Assembly: GCA_937873135.1 (NCBI GenBank)
Contig: CALMVQ010000113.1
Span: forward strand, 1-64,000
DNA length: 64,000 bases
Direction of reading: 5' to 3'
DNA from: an uncultured Scytonema sp.
GTDB lineage: Bacteria; Cyanobacteriota; Cyanobacteriia; Cyanobacteriales; Nostocaceae
In this document: one piece after another, positions 1 to 8,190 of the stretch
Position numbering within the stretch: the stretch's first letter is position 1
Layout: the number at the start of each line of letters is the position of its first letter
Made by a program: the position numbers and the translations under genes
The notes under the pieces: generated by a model
The model's database searches: none
What the model saw: the letters and a program-made list of their open reading frames with translations, nothing else
Told to the model about the DNA's origin: nothing

Positions 1-56
1 TTACTAGCTTGGCATTATCCTATCAATTTGGCACGTTAAGTACGCAAGAGCCAGAG

Positions 57-92
57 ATTTCTTATGTATAAAGTTTTCTGTACATAAGAAAT
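57..92. repeat. Perfect 12-base inverted repeat
   Basis: The arms ATTTCTTATGTA (57-68) and TACATAAGAAAT (81-92) are perfect complements around a 12-base loop. There is no T-run beside it, so a terminator is not supported. Apart from this hairpin I see nothing recognisable in 1-329. Confidence 0.6.
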
Positions 93-329
93 GAGTATCG
101 AGCCTATGACTGCTTTAAACATCGAAAGAAATGACGTAGGGACAAACGACCCAGAGCCCTTACCAAGGATTTGAACGAACGCATAATTAATTTTCACTTC
201 CTTAGTCTTTTGACGAGATGCAAAAAACGGTGATTTACTTTGTGTACACGGTAGATCTATCGACTTGAAAGGTTTTCATTTATCAGAACTGTAGCCATTA
301 GCAGCCGGGTTGGAGGGTAAGGTGGCTAA

Positions 330-602
330 TCCGATGGCAGTTCTCAAAGAGATCTTAGTCTGGACTGGTGGTCAGCCTATCAGGATATATTACAGAAGGG
401 CGAAAAGAAGGGTGAACAAAAAGAGGTACTTAGATTTTGTCTGTCTTTACTAGATGAACGCTTCGGCGAACTTGATTCCTCTATTATTGAGCGAGTTGAA
501 CTTTTAAAAAAGGAACAGATCGAAGCTTTAGGTAGAGCTATTCTCAGACTTTCATCAATACCTAATTTAGTAGCTTGGTTAGCTCAGCACTCAAGCAATT
601 AA
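330..602 (+). pseudogene. C-terminal remnant of a DUF4351 / Rpn-type protein
   Basis: An open frame without a start codon runs from just after a stop at 327-329 to TAA at 600-602. It reads YQDILQKGEKKGEQ, then FGELDSSIIERVELLKKEQI, EALGRAILRLSS and PNLVAWL. This is the shape of the DUF4351 tail found at the end of cyanobacterial Rpn-family (PD-(D/E)XK nuclease, recombination-promoting) proteins: a KGE-rich linker followed by a short helical domain ending in an LVAWL-like motif. The nuclease domain, normally about 200 residues upstream, is absent, so this is a decayed 3' end. The miniature element that starts at 644 lies right behind it. Confidence 0.6.
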
Positions 603-643
603 CTTCAGATAATTAAATATTATAAGGTCGGAAATAATGAATC

Positions 644-865
644 GTAAAAATTCAGCAATTCTTGAGTCAGAAGTCAGAATTTATCAGAAGTTTATGATTC
701 TTTGTCTATTCTAGGACTTACGCAAACTCTACGAATTCTTGGCGTACACAAGAGCGTCTTAGCGATTCAATAAATTAAGCGTTTTGGCTATTTTTGCATA
801 AGTCCTGTATTCATTTCCTCAAATTTTCTTCTGGTTCTTTAATCCTTCTAACTCCTGAATTCTTA
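644..865. mobile_element. Miniature element (MITE-like), interrupted by a second one
   Basis: The ends GTAAAAATTC (644) and GAATTCTTAT (to 865) are imperfect inverted repeats, and TAATGAAT flanks both sides as a likely 8-base target duplication. The outer sequence, including GAGTCAGAAGTCAGAATTT and TTCATTTCCTCAAATTTTC, is homologous to the intact 134-base element at 62527-62660. Unlike that copy it carries about 94 extra bases in the middle, which are a separate miniature element (713-806). It has no coding capacity and would depend on a transposase encoded elsewhere. Confidence 0.65.
713..806. mobile_element. Nested miniature element with AGGACTTACGCAAA ends
   Basis: The terminal inverted repeats are AGGACTTACGCAAA (713-726) and TTTGCATAAGTCCT (793-806), 13 of 14 positions complementary. 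TATTC occurs just outside both ends and may be a target duplication. The element sits where the homologous sequence at 62527-62660 is uninterrupted, so it inserted after the outer element. The last 22 bases of the window (63979-64000) match its left end. Confidence 0.6.
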
Positions 866-1173
866 TAATGAATTTGACCGAACAAGGCAAAATTTAGTAT
901 CCCCTCAATATTTCGGGGTAAGAAACTATTCTGCGTTGCTTTCTTAGGATATGAATGTCTTGCACGCAATAATACTAAGGGAGCAACTCAAAAAGAGAGC
1001 ATTGCTGAATCAAAAGATAATTTTCGGTCATTTATGTATGAATTAGAGTTTAGACTAAGAGGGCTTATTAAACTGCAAAAACTTTATAGAGAAAGGATTT
1101 CGGAGTTGATAGACAGGTTCTGATTTCCAAAGTCTAAAATGCTTGCTATACTTCTTTTGTTCAGGGGGTAGAA

Positions 1174-1318
1174 GGGCGATACGGATGTGCGCCGTGGCCT
1201 TTGGCATCGACCAACGCCGATTCGTATTGTCGTCGGACTGGGGCAACGAGTAAGTTAATGCTGCTAGGACTAAGGGTGAGAGGGGCGATACGGATGTGCA
1301 CCGTGGCCTTTGGCATCG
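1174..1318 (+). repeat. Direct repeat, two 36-base copies 109 bases apart
   Basis: GGGCGATACGGATGTGC, one variable base, then CCGTGGCCTTTGGCATCG occurs at 1174-1209 and again at 1283-1318. Only the base at 1191 (g) against 1300 (a) differs. Weaker similarity continues downstream of each copy, including GTCGTCG, which suggests a longer duplicated unit that has diverged. Confidence 0.75.
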
Positions 1319-1536
1319 CCAACGAATGTTTCTCAGGTCGTCGTACTCCGTGGGTTTATTATGGGATATCATCCAATACGATACGTCTGTGCAAGTGAGA
1401 AGGAAGAATTTGCTCCTCGGAGCGGCGGATCTCCGCTCCCGCTTCATTTTTACTTGACTTATATGAGATTGAAAAAACCTCCTCCACAACAACAAAAACT
1501 TTTGGCATGGTTTTGAACGGTATTGGGACAACCCTT

Positions 1537-1606
1537 GCAAAAACTACCTTCAGGTTACTGCGACTGGACAGGAATTATTGAGAATGAACCCTTAGGTAGT
1601 TTTTGC
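1537..1606. repeat. 70-base element with 13-base perfect inverted ends
   Basis: GCAAAAACTACCT (1537-1549) and AGGTAGTTTTTGC (1594-1606) are perfect complements. The 44 bases between them have no open frame. The size and ends fit a very small miniature element or a long hairpin; I see no second copy in the window. Confidence 0.55.
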
Positions 1607-1775
1607 CACTTCACGAATAATCGTGACGCTCGACGATAAACCTTGCATGGTTATTCAATGAGTATCCACTTCAGATGAAACGGGGACAATGCGAGTACGC
1701 TAGTATGACCATTTGTTTTTGACTATGGTTATAATTAATTTGTCAATTTCACTGTTTAGCTAAAGTAAGGGTTAC

Positions 1776-2003
1776 ATGCGAATTGCCGCGGGACAGTTTA
1801 AGGCACAATGCCTGCAACTGATGGATCAAGTGCAGCAGAGTCGGGAGGAGATTGTGATTACCAAACACGGTAAACCTGTAGCGAAGTTAGTGCCGATCGA
1901 GGAATCACCAACTCAATCTATATTTGGCTACTTAAGGGGCACAGTAGAAGTTGTTGGCGATATAGTGTCTCCCATAGAGGAAGATTGGGAGGCAAATAGC
2001 TAG
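1776..2003 (+). CDS. Type II antitoxin, Phd/YefM family
   Basis: This 75-residue protein has the Phd/YefM layout: an N-terminal DNA-binding part (FKAQCLQLMDQVQQ, about 8-21) followed by the family signature ITKHGKPVAKLVPI (28-41) and an acidic tail that would occupy the toxin. Members bind operator DNA as dimers and neutralise the cognate toxin. The stop codon (2001-2003) directly abuts the GTG start of the downstream PIN-domain gene, so the two are translationally coupled. The promoter probably lies just upstream, where it could be autoregulated, although no clear operator palindrome is visible. Confidence 0.88.
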   Translation: MRIAAGQFKAQCLQLMDQVQQSREEIVITKHGKPVAKLVPIEESPTQSIFGYLRGTVEVVGDIVSPIEEDWEANS

Positions 2004-2426
2004 GTGCCACAACCAATTCTCGTACTAGACACGCACGTCTGGATCTGGTCAATGAATGGGGAGATCGAACGTCTTTCTGCTCAGAGCCGTATGGCAATCG
2101 AGCAAGCAAGCGCCACAGGTAGCTTGGGAGTCGTAGCCATTTCAGTTTGGGAGGTAGGAATGTTAGAGTCCAAAGGGCGGATTCGGTTTGCTGAGCCTTG
2201 TTTGGACTGGGTGCGGAAAGCTCTCACGGCTCCTGGGCTGCATCTCCTACCACTTACTCCAGAGATTGCAATTGAAACTTCGCGTCTGCCAGGAGTTTTA
2301 CATAGAGATCCGGCTGATCGGATGTTGGTCGCAACAGCACGGATTTTAGGAGGAGTACTCGTTACTCATGACCATCTATTGTTGGAGTATGGTAACCAAG
2401 GATTTGTGTGTGTCCTCCAGGCTTGA
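2004..2426 (+). CDS. Type II toxin, PIN domain (VapC-like) ribonuclease
   Basis: The 140-residue protein carries the acidic residues of PIN nucleases: D9 in VLDTHVWIW, E50 in AISVWEVG, D105 in DPADRMLVATA and D123 in LVTHD. These coordinate the metal ions used for endoribonuclease cleavage. Length and motif spacing match full-length toxins, so it appears intact. It starts at GTG with no gap after the Phd-type antitoxin at 1776. A Phd-type antitoxin paired with a PIN toxin of the LDTHVWIW type is common in cyanobacteria. The RNA target cannot be deduced from the sequence. Confidence 0.88.
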   Translation: MPQPILVLDTHVWIWSMNGEIERLSAQSRMAIEQASATGSLGVVAISVWEVGMLESKGRIRFAEPCLDWVRKALTAPGLHLLPLTPEIAIETSRLPGVLHRDPADRMLVATARILGGVLVTHDHLLLEYGNQGFVCVLQA

Positions 2427-2435
2427 ACTTTCATT

Positions 2436-2588
2436 TTTGTAACTTTAACTCCTTGACGATGCTAGTTGGGTTGGCTTCGGTGGGGTTCCTATTAGAGACA
2501 GGAATTCGGGTTCCACTGATAACGGGTGTACCGTAATGAATCTCAGGATCGACGTTATTATCATAAAGTAAGCCGAAAATAGCTTCAC
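2436..2588 (-). pseudogene. Fragment of a DUF433-family protein
   Basis: On the minus strand a short frame bounded by stops reads DPEIHYGTPVISGTRIPV (core 2497-2550). This matches the DUF433 hallmark PEIxxGxPVIxGTRIPV, a winged-helix-like antitoxin-type domain common in cyanobacteria. The helices that should follow are missing and the frame soon ends, so only a scrap remains. It lies between the PIN toxin and the P450 remnant, in line with a decayed accessory zone. Confidence 0.4.
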
Positions 2589-2612
2589 CTTAGATTTGGA
2601 CAGATAAAGACG

Positions 2613-3237
2613 ATGGTTAGTATTCCAAGCTCAAATACTCCAGCACTTGTTCAAACATTACAGTGGGTGTTTAATCCGTTAGGGTATATGAGGAAGAATT
2701 TTGAGCAGAGCGGCGATTTTTTCAGGGCTGAAGTTTCTCCTGTTAATGCAGAACCGCTCGTATTCATCAACCATCCGGAAGCAATTCAATATCTTCTCAC
2801 CCATGACAGCAGTGAGGAGCTAACATCTCCTAGCGAAGTCAACATCCTGGCAAAACCACTTCTCGGTGAAAACTCCCTGATCCTCCTCAACGGTAAGCAA
2901 CATCGGCAACGGCGACAGTTAATTGTGCCGCCTTTTCATGGAGAACGGATGAGAGCCTACGGTGATTTAATCTGTACGATCGCCCGTGAGGTAATGGGAA
3001 CCTCGTCGGTGCGTGGGTGCAGCCTTGGCGATGTATGAGATGACATTAATTCTCAGCACCATCCTCAACGAGTGCGACTTGGAATTGTTAGAAACCCTGG
3101 AGGTTAAACCTATCCGTCGAGGTGGAACCCTCGCGCCAAGAGGTGGAGTACGCATGTGTAAAGTAGGTGATCGCCCACCTCACTTTTCTTCGCACACTAC
3201 TCCTCAAGCAACCTCTGCTGCCTACCCTGTGGTTTAG
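2613..3237 (+). pseudogene. Cytochrome P450 (CYP110-like) with the middle deleted
   Basis: The first 128 codons (2613 to about 2996) read as a P450 N-terminus: NPLGYMRKNFEQSGDFF, then GENSLILLNGKQHRQRRQLI, the C-helix motif, and PPFHGERM. The frame then changes, and from 3004 it continues as RRCVGAALAMYEM, the haem-cysteine loop and L-helix, followed by RRGGTLAPRGGVRM, ending at 3237. A complete CYP110 has roughly 450 residues; about 250 residues, including the I-helix and ExxR motif, are missing. The reading frame shifts by one at the junction, so no functional enzyme is possible. The 3' end overlaps the end of the convergent patatin gene by about 40 bases. Confidence 0.85.
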
Positions 3238-4192
3238 CTTGACGATACTCCCTTTTGTATGTTTCAAAATTCCACTTTTGAAAAAACTCCTCAGCCGCTT
3301 GAACGCCCGACTTATAAAGCTCATCCCTTTTCCTCGGTGAAATATCGAACTGGGTTGTCTGCACTCCAACAGTGGGAATGGGGATTGAGCGTGCAAAGTT
3401 CTTATCTTCAATATATCGGGCGTCGTGAGCCTCCATCATTGTATAAAACATTGCTGTGAACAAAGACAAGGGACTACGAATGTCGTGTGGCTTGTCCATA
3501 TCCGGGTCTACCAGTTTGTAACCAAGGGTCGGCCAAGCGGGGTCAGGCGTACCGTCGTCGAAGAGCCAGATCGGAAAATTACTTAGAATAGCGCCATCTA
3601 CTATGTAACTGGATACACCAACAGAACTTGTAAGAATCACTGGCTTAAAGAAAAATGGGATACTCATACTCATCCGTACTGCTTTCACCACGCTAAGCTC
3701 ATCGGGGTTGATACCGTAATCAACAATGTCGCGTGGCAGTACTAGCATCTTGCCGCGTGAAATATCGCTAGCGATCACCTGTAATTTATAGCGGTACTTA
3801 GGATCGTCTTTGTATTCCTCCATGACTAGATCGCCGAAGGTAGAAATATTCTTCTCTTGCAGACGCTCGTGTAACCAGCTCTCAAAAAAGTCTCCCTTAT
3901 AAAAACTTTTTTCCGTAATCAAGCTTAATACAGAACCAATGAAAGGAATTTCTTGCTGTAGTGTTGGATCCTTGAACTTGAGGTAATCTACTTCATTTTG
4001 AATTTTCTTTAATTCCTTGCCTTTGTATCCAGCCGCGATCAAAGCTGCAACGATCGCACCTGCTGAAGTGCCTGCAACATTCTCAAAGACATAACCTTTC
4101 TCTTCTGTTACAGCGACTGCCCCAAACAAACCTAACCCTTTGACACCCCCACCTTCAAAGACAGCGTCTACCTTCTGTGTATTGCTTACCAT
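3197..4192 (-). CDS. Patatin-like phospholipase
   Basis: The 331-residue protein has the patatin fold signatures: the oxyanion-hole glycine loop EGGGVKGLG (13-21), nucleophile Ser43 in GTSAG (41-45), and the second catalytic residue Asp199 in IVDGA. These Ser-Asp dyad hydrolases release fatty acids from phospholipids or related acyl esters. There is no signal peptide, so it is probably cytoplasmic or peripherally membrane bound. It is transcribed alone, convergent with and slightly overlapping the P450 remnant, and the next upstream gene (4370-5131) is about 180 bases away. The substrate cannot be told from the sequence. Confidence 0.88.
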   Translation of the reverse strand: MVSNTQKVDAVFEGGGVKGLGLFGAVAVTEEKGYVFENVAGTSAGAIVAALIAAGYKGKELKKIQNEVDYLKFKDPTLQQEIPFIGSVLSLITEKSFYKGDFFESWLHERLQEKNISTFGDLVMEEYKDDPKYRYKLQVIASDISRGKMLVLPRDIVDYGINPDELSVVKAVRMSMSIPFFFKPVILTSSVGVSSYIVDGAILSNFPIWLFDDGTPDPAWPTLGYKLVDPDMDKPHDIRSPLSLFTAMFYTMMEAHDARYIEDKNFARSIPIPTVGVQTTQFDISPRKRDELYKSGVQAAEEFFQKWNFETYKREYRQAKPQGRQQRLLEE

Positions 4193-4313
4193 CGTTTTTC
4201 ATACTCCATTTTTCAAGAAGAATTCGGCATAGAGGAGTAGAGACTAGTACATATCGGCGGAAATAAACCACCCATCTGAAACAGATAAAAAGCTTACAGA
4301 ATAAGTGTTCTTT

Positions 4314-4334
4314 CTTTTTACTTTTTACTTTTTA
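4314..4334. repeat. CTTTTTA heptamer, three tandem copies
   Basis: CTTTTTA is repeated at 4314, 4321 and 4328, followed by CTTTTG. Heptameric short tandem repeats of this kind are common between genes of heterocystous cyanobacteria. It lies just downstream of the M50-type gene, which is read towards it. Confidence 0.7.
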
Positions 4335-4369
4335 CTTTTGCCTTGTTGTACTAGCTGTCTGGTGTCTCC

Positions 4370-5131
4370 TCACTCCTTATAGGCAATACGGAGACTTTGC
4401 ACAAGAATGATGAGGGATGCGATCACCATCAATCCACCCCAGAACCAGTATGGCAAAAATAACTGCTGCTGTATTTGCGCCGAGTCTGAGTGCAAACCGA
4501 TACCAGCAGAGGAGCTAAATAAATAATCGAGTTGATTGTAGGTACTCACACAAGCTTGCACGCCCAGAAATTGAATGGCAAATCCCTGTATCCATCGGGG
4601 AGATTTGAATGACACCCCAAGAATAATCAAACCCAACAGGGAAATTGCCACAATTCCAAAGAGCGATCGCACCCAAATCAGTGTGGAAAGAATGAGAAAA
4701 CTTCCCAATATTTTTAAACTTAGGGAAGCTACGCGAAAACTCCGAGAGGCTAAAATTAAAATAGCACCAGCAATTGGCGGTCCCATTGGTCCTGCTGCTG
4801 CCACTAAAGCTTGCCCAAGATGTCCTAAGAACAACTCACCGCCGTAAAAAGCGACACCAGAACCGTTAGGAGAAATCTGTAACTGCTTAAACTGTCCTCC
4901 CAAGAGAAGTGCAGCTAAACCATGACCCATTTCGTGAAACCAAGTTGCCAAGATCGTAAACGGGTAGAGGATGTAATCACCCCCAGGAACTTGCCACAGC
5001 AAAATCGTCGCGATCGCTGCTGCCATGAGCCAGGTAAGCCCCATACGTTCAACGACAGGAGGGGCTTCTTTTGCAAGCAAAGGTTCAAAATTTTTCCCTG
5101 GTTTCCTCATGGCTGACTTTCCTAGTTGCAC
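4370..5131 (-). CDS. M50-type (site-2 protease-like) membrane metallopeptidase
   Basis: The 253-residue protein is strongly hydrophobic, with about five or six membrane segments. The zinc-binding motif HEMGH (66-70) lies inside a membrane segment, as in intramembrane metalloproteases of the M50B type, and is followed by GLAALLLGG as in that group. The usual third ligand, an aspartate in an NxxPxxxxDG motif, is not obvious, so the protein could belong to the shorter M50B-like branch whose activity is not established. An in-frame Met at residue 8 is an alternative start. It stands alone between intergenic gaps. Confidence 0.75.
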   Translation of the reverse strand: MQLGKSAMRKPGKNFEPLLAKEAPPVVERMGLTWLMAAAIATILLWQVPGGDYILYPFTILATWFHEMGHGLAALLLGGQFKQLQISPNGSGVAFYGGELFLGHLGQALVAAAGPMGPPIAGAILILASRSFRVASLSLKILGSFLILSTLIWVRSLFGIVAISLLGLIILGVSFKSPRWIQGFAIQFLGVQACVSTYNQLDYLFSSSAGIGLHSDSAQIQQQLFLPYWFWGGLMVIASLIILVQSLRIAYKE

Positions 5132-5261
5132 TTTACATCTATGCTAACCGTTTACTCTTATTTGTCATTTGTCCTTGGTAACAAATAAACGCTCTTTACT
5201 TGGGCGTAGTCAAACTGCCACGGACGTCAAATTCCAGTGACTTATGAATGACCGCTCAAAA

Positions 5262-6077
5262 TTAAGAAAGTTGAAATACGAATGTGACCAAGTCTCCCTT
5301 ACCCAGACTTATGCGATCGCCCGGTCGCAGGCGGTGTCGGTTTCCAGGTAAAAGCGGCAAATTGTTAATGTATGTACCATTAGAACTGCCAACATCTTCT
5401 ATATAGTAAGCATCTCCCTCAATACGAATATCGGAATGAATTCGAGAGACAATTTCCGAATCGGGAAATCCTGAAACATCCACATCTGGTGGAATGCGGT
5501 CATTTGGCTTGCCGATATGAATAACAGAAAGATTTTGTGGCAATTCAATCAACCTATCTGTTTGGACATGGACAAGTCCTCCCGTTACGTGCTGCAATTG
5601 AGTTCGAGCAACGGTGGGAGCTGGTGCTGCTTGAGGGGGTGGTGCTTCTGGCTCTTCTATTAAGGTTTGAGCCGCAACGCTTGGTGGTGAAGAACTCTGG
5701 CTCTGCTCTTCAACTTGTTGTGCGGGAACAAGAACTGCTGTCGGTAACGGGGAAGGCTCAGGCGTTGGATCGGGGATTGGATCGGGCGTTGGGATGTCAG
5801 TAGATCCACTTATGACTGTTTGTGGTGCTTCTACTAGTGTGTCAGGGGTTACTAGAGGCGGTACTTCTAGGGTGTCAGGTGCAACGGTTGCGCCTAAATT
5901 CGTAGAAGCCATTGTACTACGCAGGTTATAACCACACTGACCGCAGAAAGCTGCATCTGCCTGCACGGTTGCCCCACAGCTGGGACAGTTAGTTGTAGCT
6001 GGTAATGGGGTGTAGCAAGCTTCACACTGGACAGCGCCGTCTGGGTTGGGGTGATTGCAGTTAGGGCAGACGATCAT
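5262..6077 (-). CDS. FHA-domain protein with twin zinc ribbons
   Basis: Of 271 residues, the first 50 form two short zinc ribbons: C4/C7/C18/C21 and C31/C34/C45/C48. A long linker rich in proline, glutamate and threonine (about 60-165) follows. The C-terminal 85 residues form a forkhead-associated domain with the SRIH and GSSNGTYINN motifs that bind phosphothreonine. Such proteins dock to targets of Ser/Thr kinases. No kinase lies nearby, so the partner is unknown. The linker looks disordered. The gene is read alone towards the M50-type gene, about 130 bases away. Confidence 0.85.
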   Translation of the reverse strand: MIVCPNCNHPNPDGAVQCEACYTPLPATTNCPSCGATVQADAAFCGQCGYNLRSTMASTNLGATVAPDTLEVPPLVTPDTLVEAPQTVISGSTDIPTPDPIPDPTPEPSPLPTAVLVPAQQVEEQSQSSSPPSVAAQTLIEEPEAPPPQAAPAPTVARTQLQHVTGGLVHVQTDRLIELPQNLSVIHIGKPNDRIPPDVDVSGFPDSEIVSRIHSDIRIEGDAYYIEDVGSSNGTYINNLPLLPGNRHRLRPGDRISLGKGDLVTFVFQLS

Positions 6078-6166
6078 GAAGTTAAGCCTTTATCGTGAAA
6101 TATAGCTCTATTTGCAGAGGAGCAACTCTAGCTTTTAATTTTAACTAATGACTCTTTGTCGGGCAG

Positions 6167-6889
6167 CTAATGTTTGATGTCACTACCTGCTGCGGCATCC
6201 AGTAACCACCAAAGTTCTCCTTGGGGTTGAATCAAGCGGGATGGGTAAGTGAATTCATCTGCTACCTCTGCGAATACTTGAGCTAACGCTGGTTTTTTGT
6301 TTGAACCAGCAACTATAAACATAACGCAGCGAGAAGCATTAATGAATGGGTATGTGAATGTGATTCGTTGGTTACTATCTTTGTTCCCTACAGTTATCAG
6401 GCGATCACGTACTTTTAGTGCCTCTGTCTGCGGAAACAAGGATGCTGTATGTGCGTCATCGCCCATTCCCAATAAAATCACATCCAATGCCGGAAACTCT
6501 CCAGATCTTGAGTGAAAAAACGTGTGCAGATGCTGTTCATATTGATCTGCTGCTACAGTTGGGTCAGCATCTGAAGTCGGTACCGCGTGGATGTTGGCTG
6601 CTGGCATATCAACGTGATCTAGCCAAGCATGACGTGTCATCAGTTGATTGCTATCTGCATGATCAGGAGAGACGTAGCGTTCATCTCCCCAAAACACATG
6701 AATTTTATCCCAAGGTAGTTTTTGCTTGGCAATTGCCTCGTATAACGGCTTAGGTGTGTTGCCGCCAGATAAGGCAATGGTAAATTGCCCCCGCTCTTTG
6801 ATGGCGGGTTCAATTTTTGAGAGGATCAATTCTAACGAACGCGCAATCAGTGCCTCTTGATTGGGGAGGACTTCAACCTTTTTGTTCAT
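6167..6889 (-). CDS. pgl: 6-phosphogluconolactonase
   Basis: The 240-residue protein shows the SOL/DevB family motifs: ALSGGNTPKPLYEAIA (sugar-phosphate binding), VFWGDERYVSPDHADSN with the catalytic acidic residues, and LLGMGDDAHTASLFP. It hydrolyses 6-phosphogluconolactone to 6-phosphogluconate, the second step of the oxidative pentose phosphate pathway, which supplies NADPH in the dark and in heterocysts. Length matches the family. The gene is not next to zwf, opcA or tal here, and its promoter should lie in the AT-rich gap 6890-7103. Confidence 0.93.
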   Translation of the reverse strand: MNKKVEVLPNQEALIARSLELILSKIEPAIKERGQFTIALSGGNTPKPLYEAIAKQKLPWDKIHVFWGDERYVSPDHADSNQLMTRHAWLDHVDMPAANIHAVPTSDADPTVAADQYEQHLHTFFHSRSGEFPALDVILLGMGDDAHTASLFPQTEALKVRDRLITVGNKDSNQRITFTYPFINASRCVMFIVAGSNKKPALAQVFAEVADEFTYPSRLIQPQGELWWLLDAAAGSDIKH

Positions 6890-7103
6890 TGCTCTATGAT
6901 CACTTTTGTGACTTCCAGCAATACAATAGCGAAATTCTTACCCTTTGAAACTTTTTATATCATTAATTATTTGTTTGTTAATGCCTTACATACACAATTT
7001 TTAAAAAATATTAAATTTTCACACGATTATTAATCATTTAATTGAGCCAATAACGTGTTATGACGGAGTGTGGTTTCTGGCGCTCTGCTTAAGAGTGACC
7101 TTG

Positions 7104-7844
7104 TTAAACCTCATAAAGTTCGTTCCAGTTGTTAATCGCTTCAAGCTGGGCGATTAACAACTGTTGGATTCCTTTTTCCGCACAATCTAGCAGTTGATAC
7201 AACTGAGTCCGGCTAAAGCTTCCTTCTTCAGCTGTTCCCTGAACTTCAATAATTCCTAGCTGTTGGTTCATCACAACGTTGAAATCTACTGCAGCGGCAA
7301 CGTCTTCGACATAGTTCAAATCCAAAAATGGCTCTCCCTCCAATAACCCAACGGAAACTGCTGCAACCTGTCCGATTAGGGGCGATCGCTCTATGACGCC
7401 TTGTGACAATAGTTTAGAAATCGCGTGAGCCAATGCGACAAAACTACCTGTAATAGCTGTTGTCCTGGTTCCAGCATCTGCTTGCAACACATCTGCATCT
7501 ACAGTCAGTGTTAACTCTCCCAGTGTTTCTAAATTCAGTGCTGCTCGCAAGCTGCGTCCGATTAAACGTTGAATTTCTTGAGTCCTTCCTGACAATTTCA
7601 AAAATTCCCTTTCTTGCCTTTGCTGAGTAGCGCCTGGTAGCATTCTATATTCTGCTGTCAGCCACCCTTTACCAGTCCCTTCTAAAAATCTGGGGACTTT
7701 GCGAGTCACGCTGACAGTACAAAGGACTTGAGTATCACCAAATTTTGCCAGAACAGAACCGGGAGCAAAGTGAGTGAACCCTTGTTGAAAGCTAATAGGA
7801 CGAAGCTGGCAAGGTTGCCGACCGTTTGAACGTTGCCAAACCAT
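7104..7844 (-). CDS. rph: Ribonuclease PH
   Basis: The 246-residue protein is a full-length RNase [20 protein letters not shown], then [20 protein letters not shown] with the phosphate-binding arginines, and [20 protein letters not shown]. It trims the 3' trailer of tRNA precursors by phosphorolysis and acts as a hexameric ring in the cytoplasm. The gene is transcribed alone. The start is the first in-frame Met and gives the usual N-terminus ([16 protein letters not shown]) within about 30 residues. Confidence 0.95.
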   Translation of the reverse strand: MVWQRSNGRQPCQLRPISFQQGFTHFAPGSVLAKFGDTQVLCTVSVTRKVPRFLEGTGKGWLTAEYRMLPGATQQRQEREFLKLSGRTQEIQRLIGRSLRAALNLETLGELTLTVDADVLQADAGTRTTAITGSFVALAHAISKLLSQGVIERSPLIGQVAAVSVGLLEGEPFLDLNYVEDVAAAVDFNVVMNQQLGIIEVQGTAEEGSFSRTQLYQLLDCAEKGIQQLLIAQLEAINNWNELYEV

Positions 7845-8190
7845 ATGTGATAATGCAAGCAGTGGACGAAAAATTTATATGAAGGTAGTTGGAGGTGGGG
7901 AAAACCCCTTTAGTAGCGCTAAGTTTTAAGTAAAACCCCTGACCACATTCCATCTTATACCTACTTTTCATTGATCAATTTTGATGTAAATTTTATCACA
8001 AATTATTGAATAAAATTCATTTTCCCGAACTGAATTATCGCGGATTGCTCAACACAATTCGTAATTCTTAGGAGTATGGTCACGACAACTGACCGTCGCA
8101 CCGTTATGGAGAGTACACTCTTTAATGAGGAATTGTAATTGTGCAAGAACTCTTGACCACTTAGTTTACCCTAGTTAATTAGACACTTCT
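7845..8190. other. Divergent intergenic region of rph and the CobO-like gene
   Basis: These 346 bases separate two divergent genes and must hold both promoters. The sequence is AT-rich (for example 7981-8035) and has no clear operator palindrome. A 20-codon frame at 8076-8138 sits only one base after AGGAG and is not accepted as a gene. Confidence 0.5.

Larger units (their letters stand above)
866..1775. other. Gene-free repeat-rich stretch
   Basis: No convincing gene is seen between the nested elements and the toxin-antitoxin pair. The stretch holds a direct repeat (1174-1318), a GGAGCGG/CCGCTCC hairpin (1419-1439) and a long inverted repeat (1537-1606). Open frames that cross it change frame over these repeats and resemble no known family. 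Confidence 0.6.

Noticed and set aside
1055-1540. 161-codon open frame on the minus strand
   Set aside because: It runs through the direct repeat and the GGAGCGG hairpin, has no recognisable domain, and its composition follows the repeats rather than coding sequence.
8076-8138. 20-codon frame with AGGAG just before ATG
   Set aside because: Only one base lies between AGGAG and the ATG, too close for a ribosome site, and the peptide resembles nothing known.
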